Below are positions 15,502-23,184 of a DNA stretch of 38,381 nt, piece by piece (within the stretch, counting starts at the first letter, position 1; every line of letters starts with the position of its first letter). The notes under the pieces are model-generated. The model saw only the letters and a list, made by a program, of their open reading frames with translations, had not been told where the DNA came from and searched no databases. Position numbers and translations under genes: made by a program. Source of the stretch: DASQHW01 sp038209365 (GTDB lineage: Bacteria > Actinomycetota > Acidimicrobiia > IMCC26256 > PALSA-610); NCBI GenBank assembly GCA_038209365.1, contig JBBQXS010000042.1:1-38381 (forward strand), written 5' to 3'.

Positions 15502-16647
15502 TCACGCCGGCACGCGCGCACCCAGCAGCTCGCGCATGTTCGCCACGTAGAACTTCTCGCGCGTGGCGTCGTCAAAGCGTTCGAGATGCGCCGCGAATCG
15601 TCCCATCGGGTCGCGTGTCCCTTCGGGGTGGGGAAAATCGGTCGAGAACAACAACATGTCGTCGCCGACGTTGTCGATGATCCAGCCCACGTCGTCCTTT
15701 GCGAACGGCGTGAACTTGACTTGGCGGCGGATGTAGTCGGAGGCCGACACGGGCAACGCCGCGAGGTCGGGCTCGGTACGCGCGAACTGCATCGCACCGT
15801 CGAGCTTCTTCAACATCCCCGGCAGCCATTCCGCGCCTTGTTCGATCGATGCCCCGCGCAAACGCGGGAACCGTTCGAACACCCCGTCGAGCGCCAGCAC
15901 CGACAAGAAGTTCTCGGGCCAGTAACCGATGTTGATGAAGTCCTTCGAGCGGATGTTCTCCCCGCCACCCAGGAAATCTGGCGGAACAGGACGCCCGTTC
16001 GCACGGTAGCCGGTCGGCACGAGTTTGCCGCCGGTACCGATGTGTGTGATGAACGGCACGTCGGCGTCCTGCAAGCGCGCCCAGAACGGATCAAGTCCAG
16101 GATGGCTCGGGCCCATCGTCTTCGACGGCGACGTCGTCTGCACGAGCACGCCGCCGCACCCGGCTTCGATCGCGACGTCGAGCTCGACGAGCGCCCGTTC
16201 GACGTCGGTGAACGGGATGAGCGGCACGCTGAGCAAACGGGGGTCGTGGGCACAGAAGTCCGCCAACGCGCGCGTGTGCGCCCGCACTCCGCCCCACATC
16301 AGCTCGGGATCATCGGCGGAAAGGAACTGTGACGGCGCGAACGTCGAGAAGACGAACTGGCAGTCGATCCCGTACTTGTCGAGGATCGCGGTGCGTTCGC
16401 CGGCGTCCCACGCGCCGAAGGCCTGGTACCCGCGACCCCAGAGCCGCTCGTCGTCGAGCGGGTCGGTCGACCGGTTCGCCATCGTCGCGGCCGCCATCTC
16501 GCCGTCAGGCGCGACCGGCATACGCAACGGGCGCAACTTCTCGCGCACGGCCGGGTCGGCGTAGGGCGCGAGCCAGCTGCTCGGTTCGAGGATGTGGCTG
16601 TCGGCGTCGAAAAAGCGGCGCGGCGGCGTCGGCACAGTGGTCGGCAT
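15502..16647 (-). CDS. Amidohydrolase-2 family metal-dependent hydrolase/decarboxylase
   Basis: 381 residues from ATG 16647. The N-terminal FFDADSHILEPSSWL carries the D-x-D-x-H metal site (D14, D16, H18). ADVPFITHIGTGG has the barrel histidine and LLFSTDFPHPEGT the terminal aspartate of the TIM barrel. This family (Amidohydro_2) includes aromatic decarboxylases such as ACMSD and gamma-resorcylate decarboxylase, and ring-opening hydrolases (established); the present reaction is unknown. It leads the three-gene operon with PhyH and Coq4-like genes. A candidate TetR operator lies 23-43 bases upstream of the start, at the expected promoter position, and is the strongest hint of regulation. Confidence 0.88.
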   Translation of the reverse strand: MPTTVPTPPRRFFDADSHILEPSSWLAPYADPAVREKLRPLRMPVAPDGEMAAATMANRSTDPLDDERLWGRGYQAFGAWDAGERTAILDKYGIDCQFVFSTFAPSQFLSADDPELMWGGVRAHTRALADFCAHDPRLLSVPLIPFTDVERALVELDVAIEAGCGGVLVQTTSPSKTMGPSHPGLDPFWARLQDADVPFITHIGTGGKLVPTGYRANGRPVPPDFLGGGENIRSKDFINIGYWPENFLSVLALDGVFERFPRLRGASIEQGAEWLPGMLKKLDGAMQFARTEPDLAALPVSASDYIRRQVKFTPFAKDDVGWIIDNVGDDMLLFSTDFPHPEGTRDPMGRFAAHLERFDDATREKFYVANMRELLGARVPA

Positions 16648-16669
16648 GCGAGGCTCCCGGAGACACGGA

Positions 16670-16690
16670 TTACGGTGACGGTACCGTTAC
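16670..16690. promoter_or_regulatory. TetR-type operator palindrome, site 3
   Basis: Reads TTACGGTGACGGTACCGTTA plus C. The central ACGGTACCGT is a perfect palindrome and the flanks GTGAC/GTTAC nearly match. It shares the TTACGGT and CGTTAC half-sites with sites 1, 2 and 4. Lies between the amidohydrolase operon (start 16647, leftward) and the Gfo/Idh gene (start 17016, rightward), closer to the former. Confidence 0.55.
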
Positions 16691-17015
16691 TTAAGGTCGA
16701 CGTCAAGCGGTCCGAAGCGTGTTCGCACCATGGTTCGCATCTCCCACCCCACTGCGACGAGATGGCGCGGCCGATGTCGCCACGGGCATCAACCGCCAGT
16801 TGGATTTTGCGCAGCGGCTGAGCCCTCTCGTCGACTTGATGGGACGACCGCGGTCCGCTGCCTGGGTCTCCTCACGCGCGCTCGCGCGAGTGCGACGACG
16901 CCCGTGTTCACCTTCGGATGAGGTCGCAATGCCGGCAAGCAGTGCGCCCTCTTCGCCTCGAGGTACGGAACGGTCCAGCGTGCGGACGGGCGCGATCGCA
17001 CCTAGCCTCACGACG
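16691..17015. other. Gap of about 325 bases between divergent genes
   Basis: Frames on both strands are open but Arg/Ser-rich and without family similarity. The Gfo/Idh open frame extends back to 16719, but its first recognisable residues come after ATG 17016. No RNA gene, terminator or repeat was recognised apart from the operator at its left edge. Confidence 0.35.
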
Positions 17016-18018
17016 ATGACCAGAGCGAGCTCGCGCTTGCGCGTCGCCATCGTGGGCGCTGGGTGGTGGGGCGCGCAGCACGCACGAGTATTCGCGGCCC
17101 GTTCCGATGTGGAGTTGTGCGCGATCGCCGCGCGTACAGCCGCGCACGCCGAAGATCGCGCGCGTCGATATGGGGCTCGTGCATATACGGATGTACAGGA
17201 GATGCTCGCCGCCGTGCAGCCGGATTTCGTGAGCGTGGTTCTGTCGCCAACACAACACTTTGACGTGACCCGCGTCGTGATACGGCACGGCACAGCCGTG
17301 CTGGCCGAGAAGCCGCTGGTATTCGAGACCGACGAAGCCGACATTCTCTTACGCGAGGCTCACGAAGGAGACTTGTTCTTCGCCATCTGCTTCAATCATC
17401 GCTACGCGGCGCCCGTGCGCATGGCAAAACGGGCCATCGACACCGGACGGCTCGGCGACATCACGTTCGCGACGTGGCGCTTCGGCGGCGAAGGCTGCAG
17501 CGCACACCATCCGTTCGCGAACCTTATCGAGACGCAGTGTCACGGCTTCGACCTGGTCGAGCACCTCTGCGGTCCGATCAGCGACCTGTCTGCCGAGATG
17601 ACCGATCGCGCCGCGCCGGGCGCGGGCTACGGGACCATCGTGGCTGCGATGCGCTTCGCCAGTGGTGCGGTCGGCTCCCTGATCGGTACCTACGATTCCA
17701 GCTACACCTACCCCCAGGCGAGCCGCGTCGAGATCGACGGAACCGCTGGGCGCGTCGTCATCGAAGATACGGTGCGCCGCTTCACCTTCACACCGGTCGG
17801 CAGTGAGACAAGCGAGGTGTGGCAAGCCGGGTTCTTCAAACGACCGTGACGGCGATTTCTACAAAACACTCGACCGGTATGTGCACGCGATGTTGGGCGC
17901 CTTCCGAAAAGGGGAGCCGCCGCCCGCACCCGCGACGGCCGGACGGCGAGCGCTTCTACTCGCCTACGCCGCGATCGAATCGTGGGAACGCGGGGTGCGC
18001 GTTCGCGTCAGTGTGTGA
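17016..18018 (+). pseudogene. Gfo/Idh/MocA-family NAD(P)-dependent dehydrogenase, frameshifted near the end
   Basis: ATG 17016 starts MTRASSRLRVAIVGAGWWGA, with the dinucleotide-binding GAGWWG. AEKPL follows in VLAEKPLVFETDE (the family's EKP motif), then AICFNHRYAAPVRMAKR. The C-terminal alpha/beta sheet (GAVGSLIGTYDSSYTYPQAS, VEIDGTAGRVVIED) is also clear. The frame ends prematurely at TGA 17847-17849. The natural end, DFYKTLDRYVHAMLGAFRKG and LAYAAIESWERGVRVRV, continues in another frame to TGA 18016-18018. One extra A in the AAA of TTCTTCAAACGA at about 17838-17841 explains the break, so a sequencing error is possible. Without the last about 60 residues the protein might still fold. These enzymes oxidise sugars, inositols or sugar acids, fitting a role downstream of a glycosidase. 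Confidence 0.72.
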
Positions 18019-18301
18019 GGACTGGAGACAATGCTCGCCGAGGCGAACAGGCTCCAACTCCAACCGTGCAGTCACTCGCTCAGCGAGCAGTGCCATCTCG
18101 CGTTGATACAGCGCCATCAGCACGTCGTCTGCGTTGTCGAAATGGCGATACGGCAGCGCCTTGCTCACACCGCCGCGAGCGGCGATGCCCTCCATCGTGA
18201 CTGCGTCGGCCCTCCGTTCGATGACAAGCCCAGCGGCGGCGTCGAGCAGCTGCGCGCGCCGGTCCGCCTTGATGAGGCGCGCGATCCTCGGTGCTCGTCA
18301 C
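17956..18301 (-). pseudogene. Truncated and frameshifted TetR-family regulator
   Basis: GTG 18301 opens TSTEDRAPHQ, and after a one-base frame change near 18260 the HTH domain follows: ADRRAQLLDAAAGLVIERR, VTMEGIAARGGVSKALPYRH, then FDNADDVLMALYQRE. The frame ends at 17956 after running antisense into the end of the Gfo/Idh gene. Only about 75-100 residues remain and the ligand-binding domain is gone. The recognition-helix segment is nearly identical to that of the intact TetR at 9019, so the two are close paralogues and may have shared operators. It is divergent from the peptide ABC operon, with operator site 4 in the intervening space. Confidence 0.7.
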
Positions 18302-18465
18302 GGCTGAACGCCTGTCATAGCCATCAGTTCAGCTGCAACCGGTCGCGATCTTCGGATCGCGCGGTGCCATCGTGGTCGCTCCATCACATGGACCTACGCG
18401 TCAACGCATGACGTGCTGTGCTCACGATTGTCCGTCGCAGTGCCCCTGGCGCGCTGGGATAAGTG

Positions 18466-18487
18466 TTGGTAACGTAACCGTTACCAA
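18466..18487. promoter_or_regulatory. TetR-type operator palindrome, site 4
   Basis: The clearest of the four sites: perfect 9-bp arms TTGGTAACG (18466-18474) and CGTTACCAA (18479-18487) around TAAC. It lies 37 bases upstream of the GTG start of the ABC binding-protein gene and in the control region of the truncated TetR. Size and symmetry fit TetR dimer operators (family knowledge). Confidence 0.7.
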
Positions 18488-18500
18488 ACAACCCTTCTTG

Positions 18501-18528
18501 GGAGTTCTCAGTGAGGAGTTCTCAGTGA
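18501..18528 (+). repeat. 14-bp tandem duplication of a ribosome binding site and start codon
   Basis: GGAGTTCTCAGTGA occurs twice head to tail (18501-18514, 18515-18528). Each copy holds GGAG and GTG. The first GTG (18511) opens a five-codon frame (V-R-S-S-Q) whose TGA overlaps the second GTG (18525), the start of the binding-protein gene. The duplicated unit thus creates a tiny upstream cistron. Confidence 0.7.
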
Positions 18529-20150
18529 GATTGCGCGTTGTCATCGCTGGCGTCGTCGTGTCAGCGTTCGTCGCTACGGCTTGCGGCTCCGGGTCAACCT
18601 CACATCCGGCGAGCGTGCCGAAGCCAGCCGCCGCCATATACGACTCGAGCGCGCCGCGCGAGGGCGGCACACTCACCATCGGGCTCGATGCCGAGACCGA
18701 CGGCTGGAACCCCGTGGCCAGCCAGTGGTCGGCGCAAGGCTACGCGATCGGTGGTGCGATCTTCGATCCGCTCGTGACCGGGGGCACGGACAACAAGCCG
18801 CACCCGTACCTTGCGCAATCCGTGACGCCGGACAAGACATACGCGCACTGGACGATCAAGCTCAGGCCGAACATCAAGTTCCACGACGGCGAGCCGCTGA
18901 ACGCGGACGCGGTCCTCTTGCAGTTCTCCAAGATCAAGCAGTCGTTTCTCGTGGGTCAGTTGTTCGGGCCGATGGTCGACACGACCAAGGTCGACGACCT
19001 CACCGTACGCGTGAACATGAACGCGCCATGGGTGGCGTTTCCTGAAGCGCTCGCCTCGCAAGCCGGCTACATCGCGGCGCCCAAGCAGTTGAGAGCGTCG
19101 GCCGACGAGGCGGCGAAGCATCCGATCGGCACCGGCCCGTTCGTGTTCTCCGAGTGGCAACGCGACGACCATTTCACTGGCGTGAAGAACCCGAACTACT
19201 GGCAACGTGGCGTCCCGCACCCCGACAAAGTGGTGTTCAGGATCATTCCCGACCCGCAGACCCGGATCGCTTCCCTGCAATCGGGACAGCTTGACTTCAC
19301 ATACACCGGTGATCCGGGACAGATCAAGCAGTTCCGTGATGACCACTCGTTCACCCTCGTCGAACAGCACGGCGATACGCCGGGAATGATCATGTTGAAC
19401 ACCACCACGGCCCCGCTCGACGACGTGCGGGTTCGCCAGGCGCTCGCCTTCGCGACCGATGCCAAGCAGCTGCTCCAGACGATCGGGCGCGGCATCGGCT
19501 CCGTCGCAGAGGAGCCATATCGCGAGTCGTCGCCGTGGTACGTCCCGTCCGGATATCCAACCTCGCCGGACGTCGCTCATGCGCGGCAGCTGATCGACGA
19601 GTACAAACGCGCCAAGGGCATCACCGGCAACCTCAAGATCACCCTCGGCTGCGTCCCCGTCGGCACCAACCAGCAGCTCGTCGATCTCGTCAAGGCTCAA
19701 TGGTCGCGCGTAGGCGTCGACGTCAACGAGAAGATGACCGAGCAGGCCACGTACATAAATGACGCGATCAACGGTAACTATCAGGCGAATTGTTGGATCC
19801 AGTTCGGTCTCCCGGACCCCGATCTCGACTCGACGTGGTGGACCTCCGCGAACGCACATCCAGTCGGCCAGCTGTCACTCAACATGGCCCGCAACAAGGA
19901 TGCCCAGATCGACACCGCGCTGAAGGAAGGACGCACAAACCCGGATGCCGACGCGCGCAAGGCCGCATACGGCCGCGTGTGGAAGCGTTTCGCCGAGCTC
20001 GTGCCGTATATCTGGACGTACCGCGGCGAGCTCGGATTGCTATGGGGCAAGCGCTTCCACCTCGCGAAGTCGCCACAGCCCGACGGCGCCGAATTCGTAC
20101 CACCGAACATCTCCGGGACCGTACCAATCGCACAAGTGTGGGTCGGCTAA
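18525..20150 (+). CDS. Peptide/oligosaccharide-type ABC transporter substrate-binding lipoprotein (SBP_bac_5)
   Basis: GTG 18525 gives a 541-residue lipoprotein: VRLRVV, hydrophobic IAGVVVSAFVATA, lipidated C20. Family blocks are clear: GGTLTIGLDAETDGWNPVAS, YLAQSVTPDKTYAHWTIKLR, IKFHDGEPLNADAV, HPIGTGPFVFSEWQRDDHF, RIIPDPQTRIASLQSGQLDF and VRQALAFATDAKQLL. This is the DppA/OppA-like family, which binds peptides, glycosides, opines or nickel outside the cell and hands them to a DppBC-type channel. It is first in an operon with two permeases (13-base and 1-base gaps). Operator site 4 upstream suggests induction together with the catabolic genes, so a glycoside or glycoconjugate is as likely a ligand as a peptide (inference). 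Confidence 0.9.
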   Translation: MRLRVVIAGVVVSAFVATACGSGSTSHPASVPKPAAAIYDSSAPREGGTLTIGLDAETDGWNPVASQWSAQGYAIGGAIFDPLVTGGTDNKPHPYLAQSVTPDKTYAHWTIKLRPNIKFHDGEPLNADAVLLQFSKIKQSFLVGQLFGPMVDTTKVDDLTVRVNMNAPWVAFPEALASQAGYIAAPKQLRASADEAAKHPIGTGPFVFSEWQRDDHFTGVKNPNYWQRGVPHPDKVVFRIIPDPQTRIASLQSGQLDFTYTGDPGQIKQFRDDHSFTLVEQHGDTPGMIMLNTTTAPLDDVRVRQALAFATDAKQLLQTIGRGIGSVAEEPYRESSPWYVPSGYPTSPDVAHARQLIDEYKRAKGITGNLKITLGCVPVGTNQQLVDLVKAQWSRVGVDVNEKMTEQATYINDAINGNYQANCWIQFGLPDPDLDSTWWTSANAHPVGQLSLNMARNKDAQIDTALKEGRTNPDADARKAAYGRVWKRFAELVPYIWTYRGELGLLWGKRFHLAKSPQPDGAEFVPPNISGTVPIAQVWVG

Positions 20151-20163
20151 AGAGGCGGTCCTC

Positions 20164-21120
20164 GTGAGATTCGTACTGCTGCGGCTCGCGCGGCTGGCCA
20201 CGGTCCTGCTGGCCGTCACCGCATCCAGCTTCCTCTTGCTCAATCTGATTCCCGGCGACCCGACCGTAACGCTTCTCGGACCAGCGGCCGGTGACGCGCA
20301 TGCCAAGGCAGAGCTCACACAACAGCTCGGTCTCGGCCACTCGATTCCCGTGCGCTACGTCACATGGCTGGGTCACGCCGTACAGGGCGACTTCGGACGC
20401 TCCTACTTCACCCAGGACACGGTCGTTCGTTCGATCTCTGAACGCCTGCCGCTGACCATCGAACTCATGGGCATGGCGGAGGTCATCGCGCTCGGCGTCG
20501 CGATCCCGCTGGCATTGATCGCGGCGGCGCGAGCCAACCGATGGTTCGACAAGGCAAGCGGCGCGGTGACACTCGCGCTACTGGGTATGCCTCCTTTCAT
20601 CCTCGGGATCCTGTTGATCTACGTCTTCGCAGTACACTGGCACCTCTTCCCATCGAGTGGCCAGACGCCGTGGTTTCACATTGGCAATGGCGTCGTCGCG
20701 ACACCCCGATCGCTGCTCTTGCCGGCAATCACGCTGGCCGGTAGCCAGCTTGCAGTCTTCAGCCGCGTTCTGCGCGCCGACTTGTTACAAACGTTGCGAT
20801 CCGATTTCATCCTCGCCGCGCGCGCGAAAGGAATTCCGACGCGGCGGATCATGACGCACCACGCGCTGCGACCATCTCTGTTCTCGGTGATGACACTCGC
20901 CGTCCTCAGCCTTGGGGCGCTCGTCGGCGGCAGCGTGATCGTCGAGAACATCTTCGCGCTCCCCGGCATGGGTCGGCTCATCGTGACATCGATCTTCAAA
21001 CGTGACTACCTGATCGTGCAGGCAAGCGTCGTGCTCGTCGCGGTCATCTTCGTCGTACTGACATCCCTGCTCGAGATCTTGTACGTCGTCGTCGACCCGC
21101 GCACGCGTCGGAGCGAGTGA
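20164..21120 (+). CDS. DppB-type ABC transporter permease
   Basis: I choose GTG 20164 (VRFVLLRLARLATVLLAVTA) with AGAGG upstream; the open frame before it overlaps the binding-protein gene. The 318-residue protein has the family opening LLLNLIPGDPTVTLLG, QLGLGHSIPVRYVTWL, GDFGRSYFTQDTV, and six predicted helices. The cytoplasmic EAA loop, DFILAARAKGIPTRRIMTHH-ALRPS, is the contact point for an ATPase, and ENIFALPGMGRLIVTSI follows. It forms the channel with the next gene. No DppD/DppF ATPase gene is present in the window, so one must be supplied from elsewhere. Confidence 0.92.
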   Translation: MRFVLLRLARLATVLLAVTASSFLLLNLIPGDPTVTLLGPAAGDAHAKAELTQQLGLGHSIPVRYVTWLGHAVQGDFGRSYFTQDTVVRSISERLPLTIELMGMAEVIALGVAIPLALIAAARANRWFDKASGAVTLALLGMPPFILGILLIYVFAVHWHLFPSSGQTPWFHIGNGVVATPRSLLLPAITLAGSQLAVFSRVLRADLLQTLRSDFILAARAKGIPTRRIMTHHALRPSLFSVMTLAVLSLGALVGGSVIVENIFALPGMGRLIVTSIFKRDYLIVQASVVLVAVIFVVLTSLLEILYVVVDPRTRRSE

Positions 21121-21121
21121 C

Positions 21122-22009
21122 ATGACGACGACTGGCACGCCGCCGCGCACCGCCTCCGCCGCCGACGAGTCCATCGCGCCGATTCGCAATGTCCGCAAGT
21201 ATGGCTTCGGGTTGTGGCTTGCGATCGCCTGGCTCATCCTCATCGCGTTCGGAGCCATTCTCGGTCCCATGCTTCCGCTCCCCGATCCCCACGCGCAGCT
21301 CACCGGCGCACCGTTCGCAAGCCCGTCAAGCCATCACCTCTTCGGCACCGACCTGGTCGGTCACGATTTGTTCAGCCAAGTGCTCTACGGCGGGCGCGTG
21401 TCGATGATCGTCGGAGCAACGTCGGTCGTGCTCGGACTGCTGGTGGGCGGCAGCCTCGGCATCATTGGCGGCTATCTCGGAGGTGCTGCGGACGCCGCTC
21501 TACTGTGGGTCACTGACGTGTTGCTCACGTTTCCCGGTCTTGTCTTCGCGCTCGCGCTCGTCGCCTTCGCGGGCCCGAGTCTCGGCAGCGTGCTCATCGC
21601 TATCGACGTCCTCGCGATCCCGATCTACGCGCGCATCGCCCGCGCGACGACCCTGACCTACGCGCGGCAAGACTTCGTCCTCGCGGCGGAGTTGATGGGC
21701 GCGACCCGTACGCGAGTGATGGTGCGCGAGATTGCGCCGAACGTTGCGGTACGCCTCCTCGCGTACGCCGCCCTTGGTGCGTCCGTCGCAATTCTCGCCG
21801 AAGGAGGCCTCGCGTACCTCGGCGTCAGTGTGCCCGGATCGCTGTCGTGGGGGTCGATGATCGCCCAAGGTCAATCACAGCTACAGGACGCCCCGCAGGC
21901 CGCCTTCGCGCCGATGCTCGCGATGTTTTTGACCTTGCTCTCACTGACCTTCATCGGCGAGCGTCTCGGGGCGTCGATCGACCCGCGCGAAGCGAACGTT
22001 TCCGGGTGA
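21122..22009 (+). CDS. DppC-type ABC transporter permease
   Basis: 295 residues from ATG 21122, one base after the DppB stop. An N-terminal helix (LWLAIAWLILIAFGAILGP) is followed by the DppC signature HHLFGTDLVGHDLFSQVLYG-GRVS. The EAA loop is DFVLAAELMGATRTRVMVRE-IAPNV, and YLGVSVPGSLSWGSMIAQGQ is typical for the C-terminal part. Complete length for the family. It forms a heterodimer with the DppB-like permease. Its stop overlaps a small downstream frame (TGATG at 22007-22011), suggesting a longer ancestral operon. Confidence 0.92.
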   Translation: MTTTGTPPRTASAADESIAPIRNVRKYGFGLWLAIAWLILIAFGAILGPMLPLPDPHAQLTGAPFASPSSHHLFGTDLVGHDLFSQVLYGGRVSMIVGATSVVLGLLVGGSLGIIGGYLGGAADAALLWVTDVLLTFPGLVFALALVAFAGPSLGSVLIAIDVLAIPIYARIARATTLTYARQDFVLAAELMGATRTRVMVREIAPNVAVRLLAYAALGASVAILAEGGLAYLGVSVPGSLSWGSMIAQGQSQLQDAPQAAFAPMLAMFLTLLSLTFIGERLGASIDPREANVSG

Positions 22010-22089
22010 TGTCTCCCATGTCGCAGAACCAACACGCAGCGAACGAGACGCCGATCAACCCAGACTTCGGAATGGGCGATTTGCTCTGA
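22009..22089 (+). CDS. Possible 26-residue translationally coupled ORF, or start of a lost gene
   Basis: ATG 22009 shares a base with the TGA of the DppC gene (TGATG), a strong coupling arrangement. The peptide begins MSPMSQNQHAANETPINPDF and ends GMGDLL before TGA 22087-22089. It has no hydrophobic segment and no family that I recognise. It may be a genuine small protein or the N-terminus of a third operon gene whose body was removed; no ATPase motif follows. Length and composition alone do not prove translation. Confidence 0.35.
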   Translation: MSPMSQNQHAANETPINPDFGMGDLL

Positions 22090-22418
22090 CCGAAGTACCA
22101 TCTGTTGTGCGGTTCGCGCACCAGATCGCGCCAGTCGAAAGGCTCGAGGCGTGTCCGTTTTGCGCTAACGCAACAGTGCCGGCGGGCGTTCGTTCTCGGC
22201 GAACGCCGCGTCACGCCGTAGCCGAGCGCGAGCCCATCGCGCACCCCGAGCGCGATCACCAGAATCTCGCGCGAAATCACCGGCGCAATGCCGCACTCCT
22301 CACCCTTTGCAGAGATGAATCCGACACGAGGATTCCCTCATCGTCGACGCCCGACGCCCGACGCCGGCGACGTCCGACATCGCCATATTGGCGCCGGGCG
22401 TTCGACGTGGAATCACTT
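22090..22418. other. Gene-free stretch upstream of the PadR gene
   Basis: About 330 bases. Minus-strand frames contain a segment ISREILVIALGVRDGLALGY and later DWRDLVREPHNRWYFG that look protein-like but have no start context and no family I recognise. Plus-strand frames are Arg-rich. It may hold decayed coding sequence at the boundary between the catabolic half and the envelope half of the island. Confidence 0.3.
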
Positions 22419-22470
22419 CGTAAGAGTTCCGATATAATCGTAGGAGTTTCGATAGCCTCGTGGGAGCGAC
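22419..22470 (+). promoter_or_regulatory. PadR gene promoter with 20-bp-period direct repeats
   Basis: CGTAAGAGTTCCGATA (22419-22434) recurs as CGTAGGAGTTTCGATA (22439-22454) with two changes, and a third partial copy CGTGGGAGCGAC starts at 22459, all with a 20-base period. A consensus-like TATAAT lies between the first two (22433-22438), about 40 bases before the ATG at 22480. No good -35 was seen. The arrangement fits an operator overlapping the promoter, possibly for PadR autoregulation (inference). Confidence 0.45.
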
Positions 22471-22479
22471 GAACAGCCG

Positions 22480-22929
22480 ATGACGACCAGGTTCTTCCGG
22501 CACCGCGAACTGCACCTGGTCCTGCTGGCCCTCCTCGCCGAGCGACCCATGCACGGTTACGAACTCATGGGCGAACTCAGCGAGCGCTTCGGCCCGGCAT
22601 ACCGACCATCTGCGGGCAGCGTCTACCCGGCCCTCGAATCGCTCGCGACAGAAGAGCTCATCCAACCCGATCCCAACTCCGACCCCACGGCATACGTGTT
22701 GACGCCCGTCGGTGAGGCTGCGCTTGCCCGCCGCGCCAACGACCTTGTCAAGCTGGAGAAGCGCACCGGGGTGACGCTTGGCGCCGCCGCGACAGTCGAA
22801 ACCGCCCTCACCCGGCTCGCCGATGCCGCCCGCGCCGCCGTGCGCCACGTCTCGCCGGGCGTCGTGGAGCGACTGCTCGACGACACCACCGCTCAACTTG
22901 TACAGCGCACCAACAAGGAGACTTCGTGA
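22480..22929 (+). CDS. PadR-family transcriptional regulator
   Basis: 149 residues from ATG 22480. The winged-helix domain is typical: LHLVLLALLAERPMHGYELM, GELSERFGPAYRPSAGSVYP, ALESLATEELIQ, then AYVLTPVGEAALARR. A C-terminal helical dimerisation segment of about 65 residues follows. PadR proteins repress genes for phenolic-acid response, drug efflux or envelope functions. Its stop overlaps the start of the 2TM gene (GTGA 22926-22929), a pairing known from many bacteria in which a PadR regulator controls a small membrane protein. Direct repeats at its promoter suggest autoregulation. Confidence 0.9.
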   Translation: MTTRFFRHRELHLVLLALLAERPMHGYELMGELSERFGPAYRPSAGSVYPALESLATEELIQPDPNSDPTAYVLTPVGEAALARRANDLVKLEKRTGVTLGAAATVETALTRLADAARAAVRHVSPGVVERLLDDTTAQLVQRTNKETS

Positions 22930-23162
22930 CCGAAGACCCATTCGATCGTTCCGTGGCACGCCACACCCGCTCCGATGCCCGCCTTGGCTTCAAGATCCAC
23001 CTTGGTGTCTACGTCGCGGTCAACCTGTTCCTCGCCCTGGTGTGGGCTCTTACCAGTAACGGCTTCGAAACGATGCCGTGGTTCCTGTTCCCCCTCGGTG
23101 GCTGGGGGATCGGTCTGGTCGCGCACTACATCGCCGTCCGGCCGCGAACCCAGCAAAGGTGA
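22926..23162 (+). CDS. Small 2TM-domain membrane protein
   Basis: 78 residues from GTG 22926, overlapping the PadR stop by four bases. The sequence ARLGFKIHLGVYVAVNLFLA, LVWALTSNG, PWFLFPLGGWGIGLVAHYIA is the 2TM domain pattern: two hydrophobic helices joined by a short loop, with a conserved FxxHxxxYxxVNxxL in helix 1 and W-P-x-x-G-W-G before helix 2. It sits in the cytoplasmic membrane. In other bacteria 2TM domains accompany histidine kinases or PadR-like regulators; function unknown. Confidence 0.85.
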   Translation: MTEDPFDRSVARHTRSDARLGFKIHLGVYVAVNLFLALVWALTSNGFETMPWFLFPLGGWGIGLVAHYIAVRPRTQQR

Positions 23163-23184
23163 TGCCTCGCGGTCATAGCTTTTC

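Noticed and set aside
9599..16647. Many long open frames opposite the GH2, CoA ligase, dioxygenase and amidohydrolase genes
   Set aside because: High-GC shadow frames; low-complexity Arg/Ala/Pro composition and no motifs.
22107..22715. Long plus-strand frame containing CPFCANATVPAG
   Set aside because: Cys pair is isolated; the rest is Arg/Ser-rich and overlaps the PadR gene.
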